Part shown: one piece after another, positions 35,663 to 46,190 of the stretch
How positions within the stretch are numbered: position 1 is the first letter of the stretch
Layout: each line of letters starts with the position of its first letter
DNA from: Uranotaenia lowii
Lineage: Eukaryota; Arthropoda; Insecta; Diptera; Culicidae
Assembly (NCBI RefSeq): GCF_029784155.1
Contig: NC_073693.1
Span: forward strand, 153,795,442-153,859,441
DNA: 64,000 nucleotides
Reading direction: 5' to 3'
Notes under the pieces: model-generated
What the model saw: the letters and a program-made list of their open reading frames with translations, nothing else
What the model was told of the DNA's origin: nothing
The model's database searches: none
Program-made: the position numbers and the translations under genes

Positions 35663-35880
35663 CTAATGAAAAATGTTATACAAAAACATGTTTTTAAATT
35701 TTTCAGGCTTTTTTATGGTCCTACTTGGTCGGTTTGTTAAGTTCCCTTGGGCTGTTATTGATGGATTGGCCGAATTATTATCATGCTCATTCAAAAAGGG
35801 TTGCACGCATTCCTCTTCCGCATCATGGTTTCCGTCTGCATTGTTTATTATTTCGTCGTTATCTCCTGAATATTCTGAAC
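35663..35880 (-). CDS. Gypsy Pol C-terminal tail (spliced exon)
   Basis: An open frame of about 72 residues directly after a good acceptor (CTTCATTTCAG), ending in TAG four bases from the purine tract. It is acidic first, then basic (TNRPSRTIKKPEKF), which resembles the end of many gypsy integrases. Pol's own frame stops before it, so it would be reached through the 72-bp intron 35881-35952, which joins it in phase. Confidence 0.55.
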
Positions 35881-35952
35881 CTGAAATGAAGAAAAATTAA
35901 TATCGGCATTTTATAGATTAATAATATGTCTTTTTAGAGTCGGTTATACTAC
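35881..35952 (-). other. Putative second intron in gypsy pol
   Basis: Minus strand: donor G|GTAGTA, acceptor TTTCAG|GTTC. It removes the stop codon of the main Pol frame (TAA at 35918-35920) and keeps phase. The donor is weaker than consensus, so an old frameshift is the alternative. Confidence 0.5.
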
Positions 35953-38900
35953 CGTTTATCGAATCATCTTCGAAATCAACAGCTGCTGGTGGTACCATTT
36001 TAACATCTCGAACGTTTCTTTCGTATTGAACTCCTCTGTCACTACGAATGACCACCTTGGCCCCTGTTCGTTTTAAAACAACATACTTTTCTTTGGAAAA
36101 TGATGGATCCATTTTACTCTTTCTCGGAATCAGCATAGCCACTGTATCGCCTTCCTGTATTTCGGATTCGATAGCTCCTCTGCGAGCATCTGCGTATTTC
36201 TTGCTGATTAACTTTGATACTGCGTCACGATCACGAATTTCTTGAAGGTCAGTTTTATTCTCTCTAGCTTCCCAGAGACACGGGAATACACCACGGTACT
36301 GCCATCCGACTAATAGTTCGAATGGAGTGATTCCGAGTCGTGCGTGAGGCTTTCTTGTGTTATGAACATGGACGTACTCGTACAAGGCAGATTTCCAAGA
36401 CCTTCCTTCATCCTTAGCAGCAGCTAAAGCCTTTAGCACTCCCTGATTTTGCCTCTCTATAGAACCGTTTGACTGCGGGCATAGTGGGATCGACTTTCGC
36501 ACCTTTACTCCTTTGTTCTGCCAATACTCTTTAAATTCATCGCTTTGAAATGGGGGACCATTGTCGCTTTGAAGGATGAGTGGTAGACCCCATTGATAGA
36601 AAATCTCCGAAAGGGCACGATTAGTAGACTTTGCATCTGTCTGTCTCATTTCCACGACACACAAATATCGCGAATACGTATCAACAAGCATCAATAGCTC
36701 TCCGTAACCAAAACCATTTATTGACAAGAAGTCGACTTGTAGAATCTCCCACGGCCCTTCTGGGAGATCGCGGCTTGATAATGGAATCGGAGGATTTCTG
36801 CGCGATAATATAAAACAAGTTTTACAGTTCTTTACGAAAACATCAATCGCCTTATTCATGTTGGGCCACCAAAAGTATTCCCGCATTATCCGTTTCATTG
36901 CGCTGATACCAATATGGCCTTGATGAGCAGAATTCAGGGCAGAGGTTCGCAGTTCTTCCGGAAGTATGATCTTATCGTTTCTGAACAAAGTTGCACCAAC
37001 AGCTCGAATTTCTTTTGAATGAGCTTGGAATTGAAGCAGGCTTGGTGGCCATTTGTCGGTAATGATAGCGTTTCGAACATCCTTTAAGATTTCATCTAAT
37101 TCGGATGCTTTTTCAATATCTTGCCATGAAATATCAATAGCACCAGCGTTAATTGAATAGAGTAAATGTTTATCGCTTGTCTCATCGAAGGGTTCGTCAA
37201 CTTGTGTTTTATCAATTAACCTTGAGAGCGCATCGGCAACATTCGAATGACCGGGTACTCGCTTTATTTCAAAAGTGTACGACTGCAGCCTTAGCGCCCA
37301 GGCTTCTGCTCTCGAAATCGACCTTTTACCCATTTTGTGTGAGTGACCAAAAATAAACTCATTAGCCTCTGAGTCTGTTCTAACCGTAAAGAATTTGCCT
37401 GTTAAGTAATATGCAAATCTTTCTATTGCCCAAACAACAGCAAGTGACTCTCGCTGAGTTTGTGGGTATTTCATTTCTACATCTGTTAATGCTTTGGATG
37501 CACATGATATTATACGAGGTACATCCTTATCATTAAACTGAACTAAAACAGCTCCTAGGCCTGATGGGGAGGCGTCCACGAAGAGTTCAGTTTTATCCGA
37601 TTCCATGAAGTAACCCAAGCGTACTATTTCTTGCAATGCTTCATTTTTGAGAAAGTTAAATTCGAATTCCTCCGCAGAAGTCCAATAGAAACGATCGGAC
37701 TTGGCCAAAGTTCTAAGTTTTTCCGTTTTGTCCGCGCGATGAAGTATAAATCTTTCTGTAAAATTGACGAGGCCTAGAAAGCTTTTGACTTCCTGGTGTG
37801 TCTCAGGTCTGCGAAACTGTCTGACTGCTCGAAGTTTCTCGTCCTCAACTTTCATTCCATTTTTGGATAATACGAATCCTAGGAATTTTACTGACTCTTG
37901 TGCAAACACACATTTCGCCATATTTATGCGAACATTGTGATTTCTCAAACGTTGAAGAGTTTCCTTAAGGTTTTCGTCGTGCTCACACTTGGTTTTTCCA
38001 TACACGAGGATATCATCCAAGTAATTCCGGGTTCCCTTACACTCTGCCAGAACAACTGTTTGTAATATCTCTTGGAACACATCGGGTGCGTTACAGAGAC
38101 CGAATGGCAAACGCACGAATCGATACATACCATTACCCGCGAAAAAATTGGTCAGGTGCCTTGAATTACTGTGTAATTCCACGTGGAAAAAAGCGCTTGT
38201 AAGATCAATTGTCGAGAACCAACACGCTCCATTAAGATCCGCCAATATTGATTCTAGCGTGGGCATTTTGAAAGGGGTACGTAATATACATCGATTTGGT
38301 CCCCTCAGGTCCACGACTAGTCTTATGTCCGATTTTCCTTTGGGAACGACGAGAAGAGATGAACAAAAAGATTTGTCCATTTCTTGAGTAACCTCTTCAA
38401 TTATTCCGGAAGAAAGTAAATCTTGAAGCCTACGAGATGTCTCTTCCTTGAAAGCCGGCGGGATACTGGTAAAAACGTTTCGTGTTGGAGGAAGACTCTT
38501 GTCGTATGAAAGTTCAACTGGCGGTACATTAAATTTGGGAAACTGCTCTGAAGACACTGTACGTATTTCACCAGGAAATTCTCTAACAGCATTAACATAA
38601 TCTCTTGAGTTTGATATAGGTACTTGCAACCCCAATTGGAGGACGCTATATCGGAGAGCAGTACTTCTACCTAACAACGCTCGACCATTTTGAACCGCAT
38701 AAAACTTTTCCATAAAATAAGGACGATCCTGAGAAATAGAAAACTCCGCTACGAATGAAGCGATCACAGGTATTTCGTTAGGCGAGGCGTATGCCTTTAA
38801 AGGTACATCTGAGCCCATTGAAATGGAAAACAAAGATTGTCTGGAATCACTGTGATTCATTAGAAACTTGAAGTTCGAGTCGCTGATTGTATTAACTTCT

Positions 38901-39013
38901 GCTCCAGAATCAATGAGAAAACTTATAGGTACTCCAGCAATATAACCAGTTATTATTTCATCTGTTTTCTCAAGTGCGAAACAACCAACAGAACCAACTC
39001 TTGATCCGACATT
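35953..39013 (-). CDS. Gypsy Pol: protease, RT, RNase H, integrase
   Basis: The polyprotein part begins at the acceptor at 39014 with NVGSRVGSVGCFALEK, and the aspartic protease FLIDSGAEVNTIS follows at once. Next come reverse transcriptase (VVDLRGPNRCI, TIDLTSAFFHV, RNYLDDILVYG), RNase H (ELFVDASPSGLGAVL, VRTDSEAN), the integrase HHCC (HQGHIG...CKTCF) and the DDE core (ILQVDFLSING, LQSDNGPPF, SNGSIERQN). The first Met in frame (38860) lies after the protease active site, so this part cannot start on its own with a full protease; it must be made as a fusion with Gag. No internal stops. Confidence 0.9.
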
Positions 39014-39146
39014 CTGAAATAATCAGTAACAAAAACTTTCAGAACAACAATTCGTCTTTATTTCATTTATTCCAATTCATGAAGGGGAAAAAATATAACA
39101 AAAAAAACAAATAACTGTTAGTTGTATCAATTCATTCTGCACTTAC
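39014..39146 (-). other. Intron joining gag to pol in the gypsy element
   Basis: 133 bp. The donor AAT|GTAAGT lies 12 bases before gag's stop codon. The acceptor is TGATTATTTCAG|AATG, with a branch-like TTACTGAT just upstream. Splicing joins gag to pol in phase 0 just before the protease. Unspliced RNA gives Gag alone (stop at 39132-39134); spliced RNA gives Gag-Pol. Confidence 0.7.
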
Positions 39147-40434
39147 ATTATCCTCAACAATCTTTTCATCTTCGTACATTGATACTGCAGCAATTTTCGG
39201 AATTTTCGACTGCGGTCCACCTGATTTATTAAAATCGGACCGCGAAGTAGATGACGATCCTGGGCAGACACGTTCAAGATGACCCTCTTCGTTACAACTT
39301 CTACAGACCTTGAACCGTGCAGAACATTCATGAGCCTCATGAAACTTGCTAGTACATCTCCAACAAGCATGATTCAACATAAAACCTTGAGACGTTTCAG
39401 GTGATGACCAATTCGTCCTATTATAAGCACTTCGCTGAAAATTAAGAGTCCGCATGTATCCGTTATTACCATCTATGCGATTATTCAAGGAGTGTCCTGG
39501 ATTGGGTTGAGTCGACCGTATTCCTCCTCTGTTATAACGAAAGCCACCTCGATAACCTCCTCGATAACCACCTCTGTTGTTTCCAAACCCTGATCGTTGT
39601 GGCTGCTGCGTAATGGCCGCTACCTCGACTTGTTTTACCTGGTTGCTATGTGTAGCGTAAATACTTTCGTGCATCTTTTCTACCTCTATCGAGCGAACTT
39701 TGTCCAACAAATCGATGTAGCTGCCCCCTTTTCTTAAAATTTTCCTAGCAACCTCTCTGACCTTTGCATTTGTCGCATGGAACTGGATAACATCGGTAAC
39801 GCTTTCAACCAATCTGTTCTCGTCGAAATCGCACACTTTTGCAGCCTCGATAATGCGTTTTACGTATTTGAAATCGGGTTCATCTTTGTTCTGTGTCATA
39901 GTACGTAGTTTTTCGCGTTGCATGAAAGCATACTCACGAGAGCCAAAATAGCTACACAAGCGATGCATTGCATTCGAATAAGGGGCGGTTGTGATATCAG
40001 GTGTATTAAAATTTGTTTTTGTGTTATCTAACACATCCAAGAGCTTTCGACCAGCCCTTATACGGAACACATTCATTTTTGTGAACTCATCGCTTATCCC
40101 GGTTAAAAGCATCGAAGATTCCAGATGATCTTTCCATTGATTGAAAGTCTTCTTATCAATTTCTCCATCATCAGAAACCGGTTTACATTCCGGGACGCTT
40201 AGCGAGGCGAAAGACAAGTTGTTAATAGATGAAGACAAGGAGAACGAAGCTTCATTAAAATTGTGTCCCTGATACTCTTCTCGCATTGTTGAATGTCTCG
40301 GTGTTGATGGTTCACCATGTGACTCGAGAAACATTTTATTACGACGACGAGCTTTCTTAAGCTTAGAGAGTAATTCATCTTTCTGTGTCTTTTCTGCTGC
40401 TAAAGCTTGTTCCAATCTGCGAATTTTCGATTTA
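39132..40434 (-). CDS. Gypsy Gag
   Basis: Capsid/nucleocapsid protein. In order: a charged coiled coil (KIRRLEQALAAEKTQKDELL), a capsid-like region, an RGG-rich stretch (NRGGYRGGYRGGFRYNRGG) and two zinc knuckles (CWRCTSKFHEAHEC; CRSCNEEGHLERVC, a CX2CX4HX4C form). The frame is open upstream to 40631, but residues before about 40434 look like translated intron or leader (poly-Phe, Cys). A pyrimidine tract ending TTCAAATAG lies at 40435-40450, so the true N terminus may come from an upstream exon; I could not find one in phase. Confidence 0.8.
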
Positions 40435-40780
40435 GAATTTTTCTTTTCCCTATTTGAAGAGAGAGAAATACGAAAACATTCTAGTTGTAATATAATTGTT
40501 GAATGTTTATCAGCACAAGTGTAACTGAAACATATTCGATTGTGCAAAAAAAAAAATTTTTTATATGTATTCGTAGAACAATACATTTGCGAGTTTTTAA
40601 CGGTTTCAAGCAGAAAATTTTTCTCTTTCAAAATATTTGATAAAATCTTACAATTTAAACATCTTCAAAACATTTAAAATCTTTTCTTTTAGTTACTACC
40701 ACTATTTACAAAAATATTTTCAAAACTCTTGTTTAGCAAAGTATACTGCAACTTTTAAATTCATTCATTTTAACAATTTT

Positions 40781-42790
40781 GTCGCTCGAGACTTTTATTT
40801 GTAATTTTCAGTTGATATTATGCTAATAACCGTTATAGATGACAGTAGTTTCTCATTTCATTTGCCACTCGAGGCTTTTAGTCTATTAAAACTTTTTCTT
40901 TTTTTTTTTTTATATATATATATATATTTTCAAAATATCATAAATGTTTATACCCGATTCTCACAGTAAATTTTTCAACAGTTTGCCACTCGAGGCTTCT
41001 ATTTAAAATTTTCTTGTTCTTATTGCCACTCGAGGCTTTATTTACTGCTGTTTTGATTTTATTTATCCTTTTAAATTAATATTTTCAAAACCCTTGTTTA
41101 CAAAGATTACCGTTACTATTTGAAGCGTAATGCAAATCAAAATGCCTGTGCCTTGAAATTTTTAACACATTTCGCCACTCAAGGCCACTCTAGTCATTTA
41201 TAACTTCAAAACTCTTGTTTCATAAAGATAACTGTTGCCACTCGAGGCTTCCAGTGAAACATAGATTTTAAATATCCTGCCTCTCGAGGCTTCTGTTTGT
41301 AATTTTTAGTTCATATTGCCACTCGAGGCTTCTAGTCAATTACAACTTAATTATCTAACATATTCTCGACACTCTTGTTTCTCAAGGATTATTATTGCCA
41401 CTCGAGGCTTACAGAAGCAGCATAGTGCTGCCTCATTGAAAGTTTATTTTTCAATATAATTTTGCCACTCAAGGTTTTTTTATATTTGTAACTTTTTAGG
41501 TCATATTGCCACTCGAGGCCTTTAGTTTATTACAACTTATTTTTTTAATATATTATCAAAACTTTTGTACTTTTGCCACTCGAGGCTTGCAGTGAAGTAA
41601 AATCTGCATTTATTTTAACTATTTTGCCACTCGAGGCTTATATTTACAATTGTTCAGTTCATATTGCCACTCGAGGCTTTTAGTCAATTAATACTTTAAA
41701 AATTTAACATTTCACTCTGTTTTTCAAGATAACTATTGCCACTCGAGGCGTTTAGACAATTACAACTTTATCTATTTGAATATATTTTCAAAACTCTTGT
41801 ACTGTTGCCACTCGAAGCTACTTACGGTGAAGTAAAATACTGCAAATTTTGCTAGATTTTAATTCATTTTAACTATTCTGCCACTCGGGGCTTTTAATAG
41901 TAATTTCTCATTTCACTCGAGGCTTTTAGTCAATTACAGCTTTCAATTTTTTTAAATAAATTCTCCTAACAATTGTTTTTCAAAGATAACTTTTGCCACT
42001 CGAGGCTTACAGTAGAGCATAATACTGTTGAAGGAATTTTTTTTTTTTATTATATTTTGCCACTCGAGGCTTTTTTTCCATAACTTTCAAGTAATATTGC
42101 CACTCGGGGCTTTAAGTTAATTTCAAGTTGAAATTTTCAACTTAATTTTTTTTTTAAATATTTTCAAAACTCATTTAAAATTGCCACTCGAGGCTTACAG
42201 TGAAGTGAAATACTGCAACTACGATTTTAATTCATTTAAACTATTTTGCCACTCGAGGCATTTATTTGTAATTTTTCAGATTATATTTTTATATTTTGCC
42301 ACTCGAGGCTTTTTATTCATAACTTTCAAGTAATATTGCCACTCGGGGCTTTAAGTTAATTTCAAGTTGAAATTTTCAACATTATTTTTTTTATATATTT
42401 TCAAAACTCATTTAAAATTGCCACTCGAGGCTTACAGTGAAGTGAAATACTGCAACTACGATTTTTATTCATTTGAACTATTTTGCCACTCGAGGCAAAA
42501 TATTTTTTTTGTTTTTGTATATTTTTAATATTTTTTTTTTAAATATTTTTTATATATTTTCAAAACTCATTTAAAATTGCCACTCGAGGCTTACAGTGAA
42601 GTGAATTACTGCAACTACGATTTTAATTCATTTGAACTATTTTGCCACTCGAGGCATTTATTTGTAATTTTTCAGATCATATTGCCATTCGAGGTCTTGT
42701 GTCAGATACAAATTCATTATTATTTTTGAATATAGTAACACAATTGTTTTTTTTTGTACTGATAATGGTTGCCACTCAAGGCTTACAGTA
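40781..42790 (-). repeat. Array of about 31 GCCACTCGAGGC sites in the gypsy leader
   Basis: About 20 exact copies of GCCACTCGAGGC and about 11 near copies (such as GCCACTCGGGGC, GCCACTCAAGGC) over 2.0 kb, all in one orientation, mostly within the longer phrase TTGCCACTCGAGGCTT. Spacers are AT-rich and 35-120 bp. Three successive sites with their spacers form a higher-order unit, recognisable by TTACAGTGAAGTGAAATACT, ATTTATTTGTAATTTTTCAG and TTTTAGTCAATTACAACTT. It does not code. Confidence 0.9.
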
Positions 42791-42956
42791 CAGCAAAATT
42801 CTGCGCATTGAAAATTACGCCGTTTATTTTGCTTCTACAGACTTTTTATTTTCAATTTTTTTGTGTTCTAAATCGAGACTTTTTATAAATTGCATGTTTA
42901 ATTTTTTTTTTTATCGCTTTTCAAAATTTTTCATGTTTTGAATTTCATGATATTTT

Positions 42957-43230
42957 GACTTCTTAATCCGTCTTAATAGTTCTCGCAAAAAGAAATCAAC
43001 TAAATTCAAATTTCTATATTAATCATTTCTTGATCCGTCTTATTAGTTCTCGCAACAAGAAATCAAATTCATTTAAATTAATCTTTTGATTTCTCAATCC
43101 GTCTTATTAGTTCTCGCAAAGAGAAATCAAAATCATTCAAAAGTTAAAAAAAAGTTAAAGAAAATTATTTTTTGTCTGATTTCTTAATCCGTCTTATTAG
43201 TTCTCGCAAAAAGAAATCAAACTGAAATCA
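42957..43230 (-). repeat. Four repeated stem-loops in the gypsy leader
   Basis: Four copies of a unit of about 44 bases containing AATCCGTCTTATTAGTTCTC between the complementary arms GATTTCTT and AAGAAATC. The arms and the loop are conserved while the DNA between units is not. As RNA each would fold into a hairpin with a loop of about 22 bases. They lie near the 5' end of the element's RNA, between the primer site and the motif array. Confidence 0.75.
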
Positions 43231-43708
43231 ACTTTTACACTTACTGTAAAAAAATATTTTCATTTCCATAATTTTGTCAGCCTGAAAAGCAAAATTCGAA
43301 TTTCAAAACTGAAATAAAAATTACAAAATGTTTCCATCATTTGATAAAATTGACCGTTATATTTTTCAATATGCCAATATCGAAGCACAACCGCCATCTT
43401 TGCTTCTTCTAGCACAAATAATCACTCATTTAACACATCAAATAATCACTGGTATCCAATTCATCTTATTTTCTTTATTGTCTGTAAGATTCCTAACCGT
43501 TGAATTATTTCTGATTCTCAATTTTTGCTACTGATTCACAAATTTGTCTGCCAATCTATTTTTAACTTACCGCCATCTTTTCCAGCGCAAATTATCACTC
43601 GTTAAAAAGTTTGAAAAAACACTTCGCTCATCAATAATTTATTTCCAATTCGATTGTATGTGCACTATCTCGCTAAGAGCTACTTACATGTTGGGAGCTT
43701 TTGTTCCG

Positions 43709-43726
43709 CCACCGACGCTTGCGCCA
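43709..43726 (-). promoter_or_regulatory. Gypsy primer-binding site
   Basis: On the minus strand TGGCGCAAGCGTCGGTGG begins one base after the 5' LTR. TGGCGC starts are used by gypsy elements primed by Ser-type tRNA; the exact tRNA is not determined. An ATG overlaps the start of this site. Confidence 0.55.
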
Positions 43727-43727
43727 T

Positions 43728-44518
43728 TGTCGTGATTTTCGCACTCCATCTCACCACATACAACACACTACTTCAGGTTTCCGGGGTTTTCGAATGTAAC
43801 TAAAAACACAACCGTTCCTGTTAACAACGTTGTACAAACTGATTTACTGCCGCTCATAGCAAGTCCGTCCCATTTGCATTTTCATCATTTTTCAGTTTAT
43901 CGCTGGAATCACTTTTATTTTATCTGTAGTTTCAAGAGAAAACTTTGTTTTCAGAACTTTGTTCTGATGAACATTGAAAAAAACCTCAAGTAATTTTGTC
44001 CCATTGAACAAATGATCGCTAGTCGGTCCCATATGGCATAAATCATAGCATGTCAGTCCCACTGCCATAAGGGCCCAGCAAAAAATTTTCAACAGAATCA
44101 AAACAAAAAAATTATTATTATAAAACGAAAATCTTTCATTGGCCGTTGCAGTGACAGATTCTGTTGATTATTTCGTATATAAACGCATACAAGTACTGAT
44201 TTACCGTTGGACTTTTTACGATTTTTCAATGCCGTTTTTCTCATTTCAACAAAAAAGCAAATGGGACGGACTTGCTATGAGCGGCAGTTTATTTCTCTTT
44301 ACTTTCCATCCACCACCGTTTTTCGTTCCGTTAAATTTCCCTTTCTGCTAACGGCAGAATAGGGGCTCTCTTCCTCAGCCGTTTCTGTTCCCTTTTTTTG
44401 TTTCCTTTTCATCACAAACCAAATCACCTATCAGTGCTACTAGAAATTCTCTTATTTAAATTCTCAAATTTATTTTTTTTTCTCTTTATGATTTCAACCA
44501 CCAATCTATTTTCCTACA
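43728..44518 (-). repeat. 5' LTR of gypsy element, interrupted by a MITE
   Basis: 791 bp, equal to the 346-bp LTR plus a 441-bp insert and its 4-bp duplication. Apart from the insert it reads identical to the 3' LTR. Confidence 0.9.
43847..44287. mobile_element. MITE inside the gypsy 5' LTR
   Basis: 441 bp with long perfect inverted ends (CTGCCGCTCATAGCAAGTCC and onward, about 31 bp) and TTTA on both sides (43843-43846 and 44288-44291). The other LTR shows the empty site with a single TTTA. No transposase. Confidence 0.85.
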
Positions 44519-44523
44519 GTTTC

Positions 44524-46190
44524 AAGGCCCATCTTGGTTGAGGCTTGAAGAGAAACACTGGCCCCAGAATGTGAACGTCGTTGAGGAGTCGTTAGAGAAG
44601 TCATCGTTGGAAGAAAAGGCGAGTACCACGGCTGTAGCACAGGTTGTAGAACCAAGCGAAGTATTTGGATGGAGATCCTCTTACATAGAGCTAATGCGCC
44701 TTGTGGCATGGATGCGACGATTTCGATTCAACTCTCAGATTGCGCATAGAGATATTAAAAGAAGTGGTGCCCTGACTCTCACAGAACTCGATGAATCGCT
44801 AAAGACGCTTGTACGAATCGCTCAGAAAGAGAGCTTTCCGAAAGAGTACTGTGATTTGAAGAACAATCGTCCGATTTCACCGTCATCAAAACTGATGACA
44901 TTGACGCCGGAGATGGTAGATGGGTTAATCCGGATTGGCGGCCGGCTCCGACATGCATCGATTTCCGATAACCGAAAGCACCCGTACATCTTGGATCATC
45001 GACATCCGTTTACCGAAACAGTGATGACATACTATCACCGAAAGTTGTTTCACGCAGGTCAACAGCTTCTCATTGCTGCAGTTAGAGATCAATTCTGGCC
45101 AACGCACATCGGAACCCTTGCTCGCTCTGTGATCTTCAAATGTGTCCCTTGCTTTCGCGTGAAACCCAAGATCCAGGAACAGATCATGGCAGATCTACCA
45201 GTTGAACGAGTGACTCAGTGCCCAGTTTTTGAGAGAGTTGGTGTGGATTACTGTGGGCCATTTTTTGTAACGTATCCTCAGCGAAAATGTCGGCCTGTCA
45301 AGGTTTTCATCGCTATCTACGTTTGCCTTGTGACAAAGGCTGTGCACATGGAAGTGGCTTCAGATTTGTCCACGCAAGGTTTCCTTGCCACTTTTCAACG
45401 GTTTTGTAGTCGTCGAGGTGCTCCTCGGTTGGTGATGTGCGACAATGCGAAGAATTTTGTTGGAGCAAAACGTGTTCTGGACGAAGTTCACGGGTTGTTC
45501 ATCAGCAAGCAGTTCCAAAACACGGTGGTTGATTACGCAGCAAACCAAGGCATCGAGTTTCATTTCATCCCTGCACGCTCGCCAAATTTTGGAGGACTTT
45601 GGGAATCTGCAGTGAAATCGTTTAAAACTTTGCTCAAACGGACAGTTGGACAGCGCTCGCTTGGACACGAGGAGTTCCAGACAATCGTGGTGAAGATTGA
45701 GGCAGCATTGAACTCCAGACCTATCACCGAACTCAGCAATGATCCTGATGACTTCGAACCGCTCACACCAGGACATTTCCTGGTGCAAAAGAAAATGACT
45801 GCTCTCCCTGAACGCGATTTGAAGGACGTACCGGAGTCGAGACTGAAGGTCTGGCAGAGAATGGAGCAGATTTCCCAGAATCTGTGGGCGAAGTGGTCGA
45901 CTCAGTACCTGTCTAACCTCAACAACCGAACGAAGTGGACTAAGAAGAAGGACAACATCAAAATCGGCACCTTGGTCATACTGAAGGAGGAAAATTTCCC
46001 GCCTCTGCAGTGGCCCATGGCACGAGTAGTAGACCTGCACCCTGGTACAGATGGAAACATACGCGTTGTTCGCACACAGAACGGCACATACAAGAGAGGC
46101 ATTTCGAAAATTTGCGTGTTACCCATCCGTGACAACCTACAATCGTCAGAAGAGGAGAACCTGGACTCCTCCACCGGCGGAGATCAATAG
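44524..46190 (+). pseudogene. Bel/Pao Pol, integrase part
   Basis: Continues the second Bel/Pao Pol after the gypsy insert. It contains the integrase zinc domain (HAGQQLLIAAVRDQFW...CVPC), the DDE core (GVDYCGPFF, MCDNAKNFVGAK, FGGLWESAVK) and a C-terminal DUF5641-like domain (LTPGHFLVQ, GTYKRGISKICVLP). It ends at TAG 46188-46190. No stop inside. Confidence 0.9.

Larger units (their letters stand above)
35299..44518 (-). mobile_element. Ty3/gypsy retrotransposon with long repeated leader
   Basis: Minus-strand element flanked by the 5-bp duplication GTTTC (35294-35298 and 44519-44523). The 346-bp LTRs read TGTAGGAAAATAG...CACGACA in the element's sense; the 5' copy is enlarged by a 441-bp MITE. 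In the element's own direction: 5' LTR, a leader of about 3.1 kb with repeated stem-loops and a large motif array, gag, a short intron, pol, a second short intron, a pol tail, a purine tract and the 3' LTR. The integrase resembles that of K02A2.6-type (mag-like) elements. Confidence 0.9.

Noticed and set aside
40781..42790. A CRISPR array
   Set aside because: The motif repeats are only 12-16 bases with spacers of very uneven length, within a eukaryotic retrotransposon leader; no cas genes.
45360..46040. 226-codon ORF on the minus strand
   Set aside because: It is a shadow of the Bel/Pao integrase coding strand.
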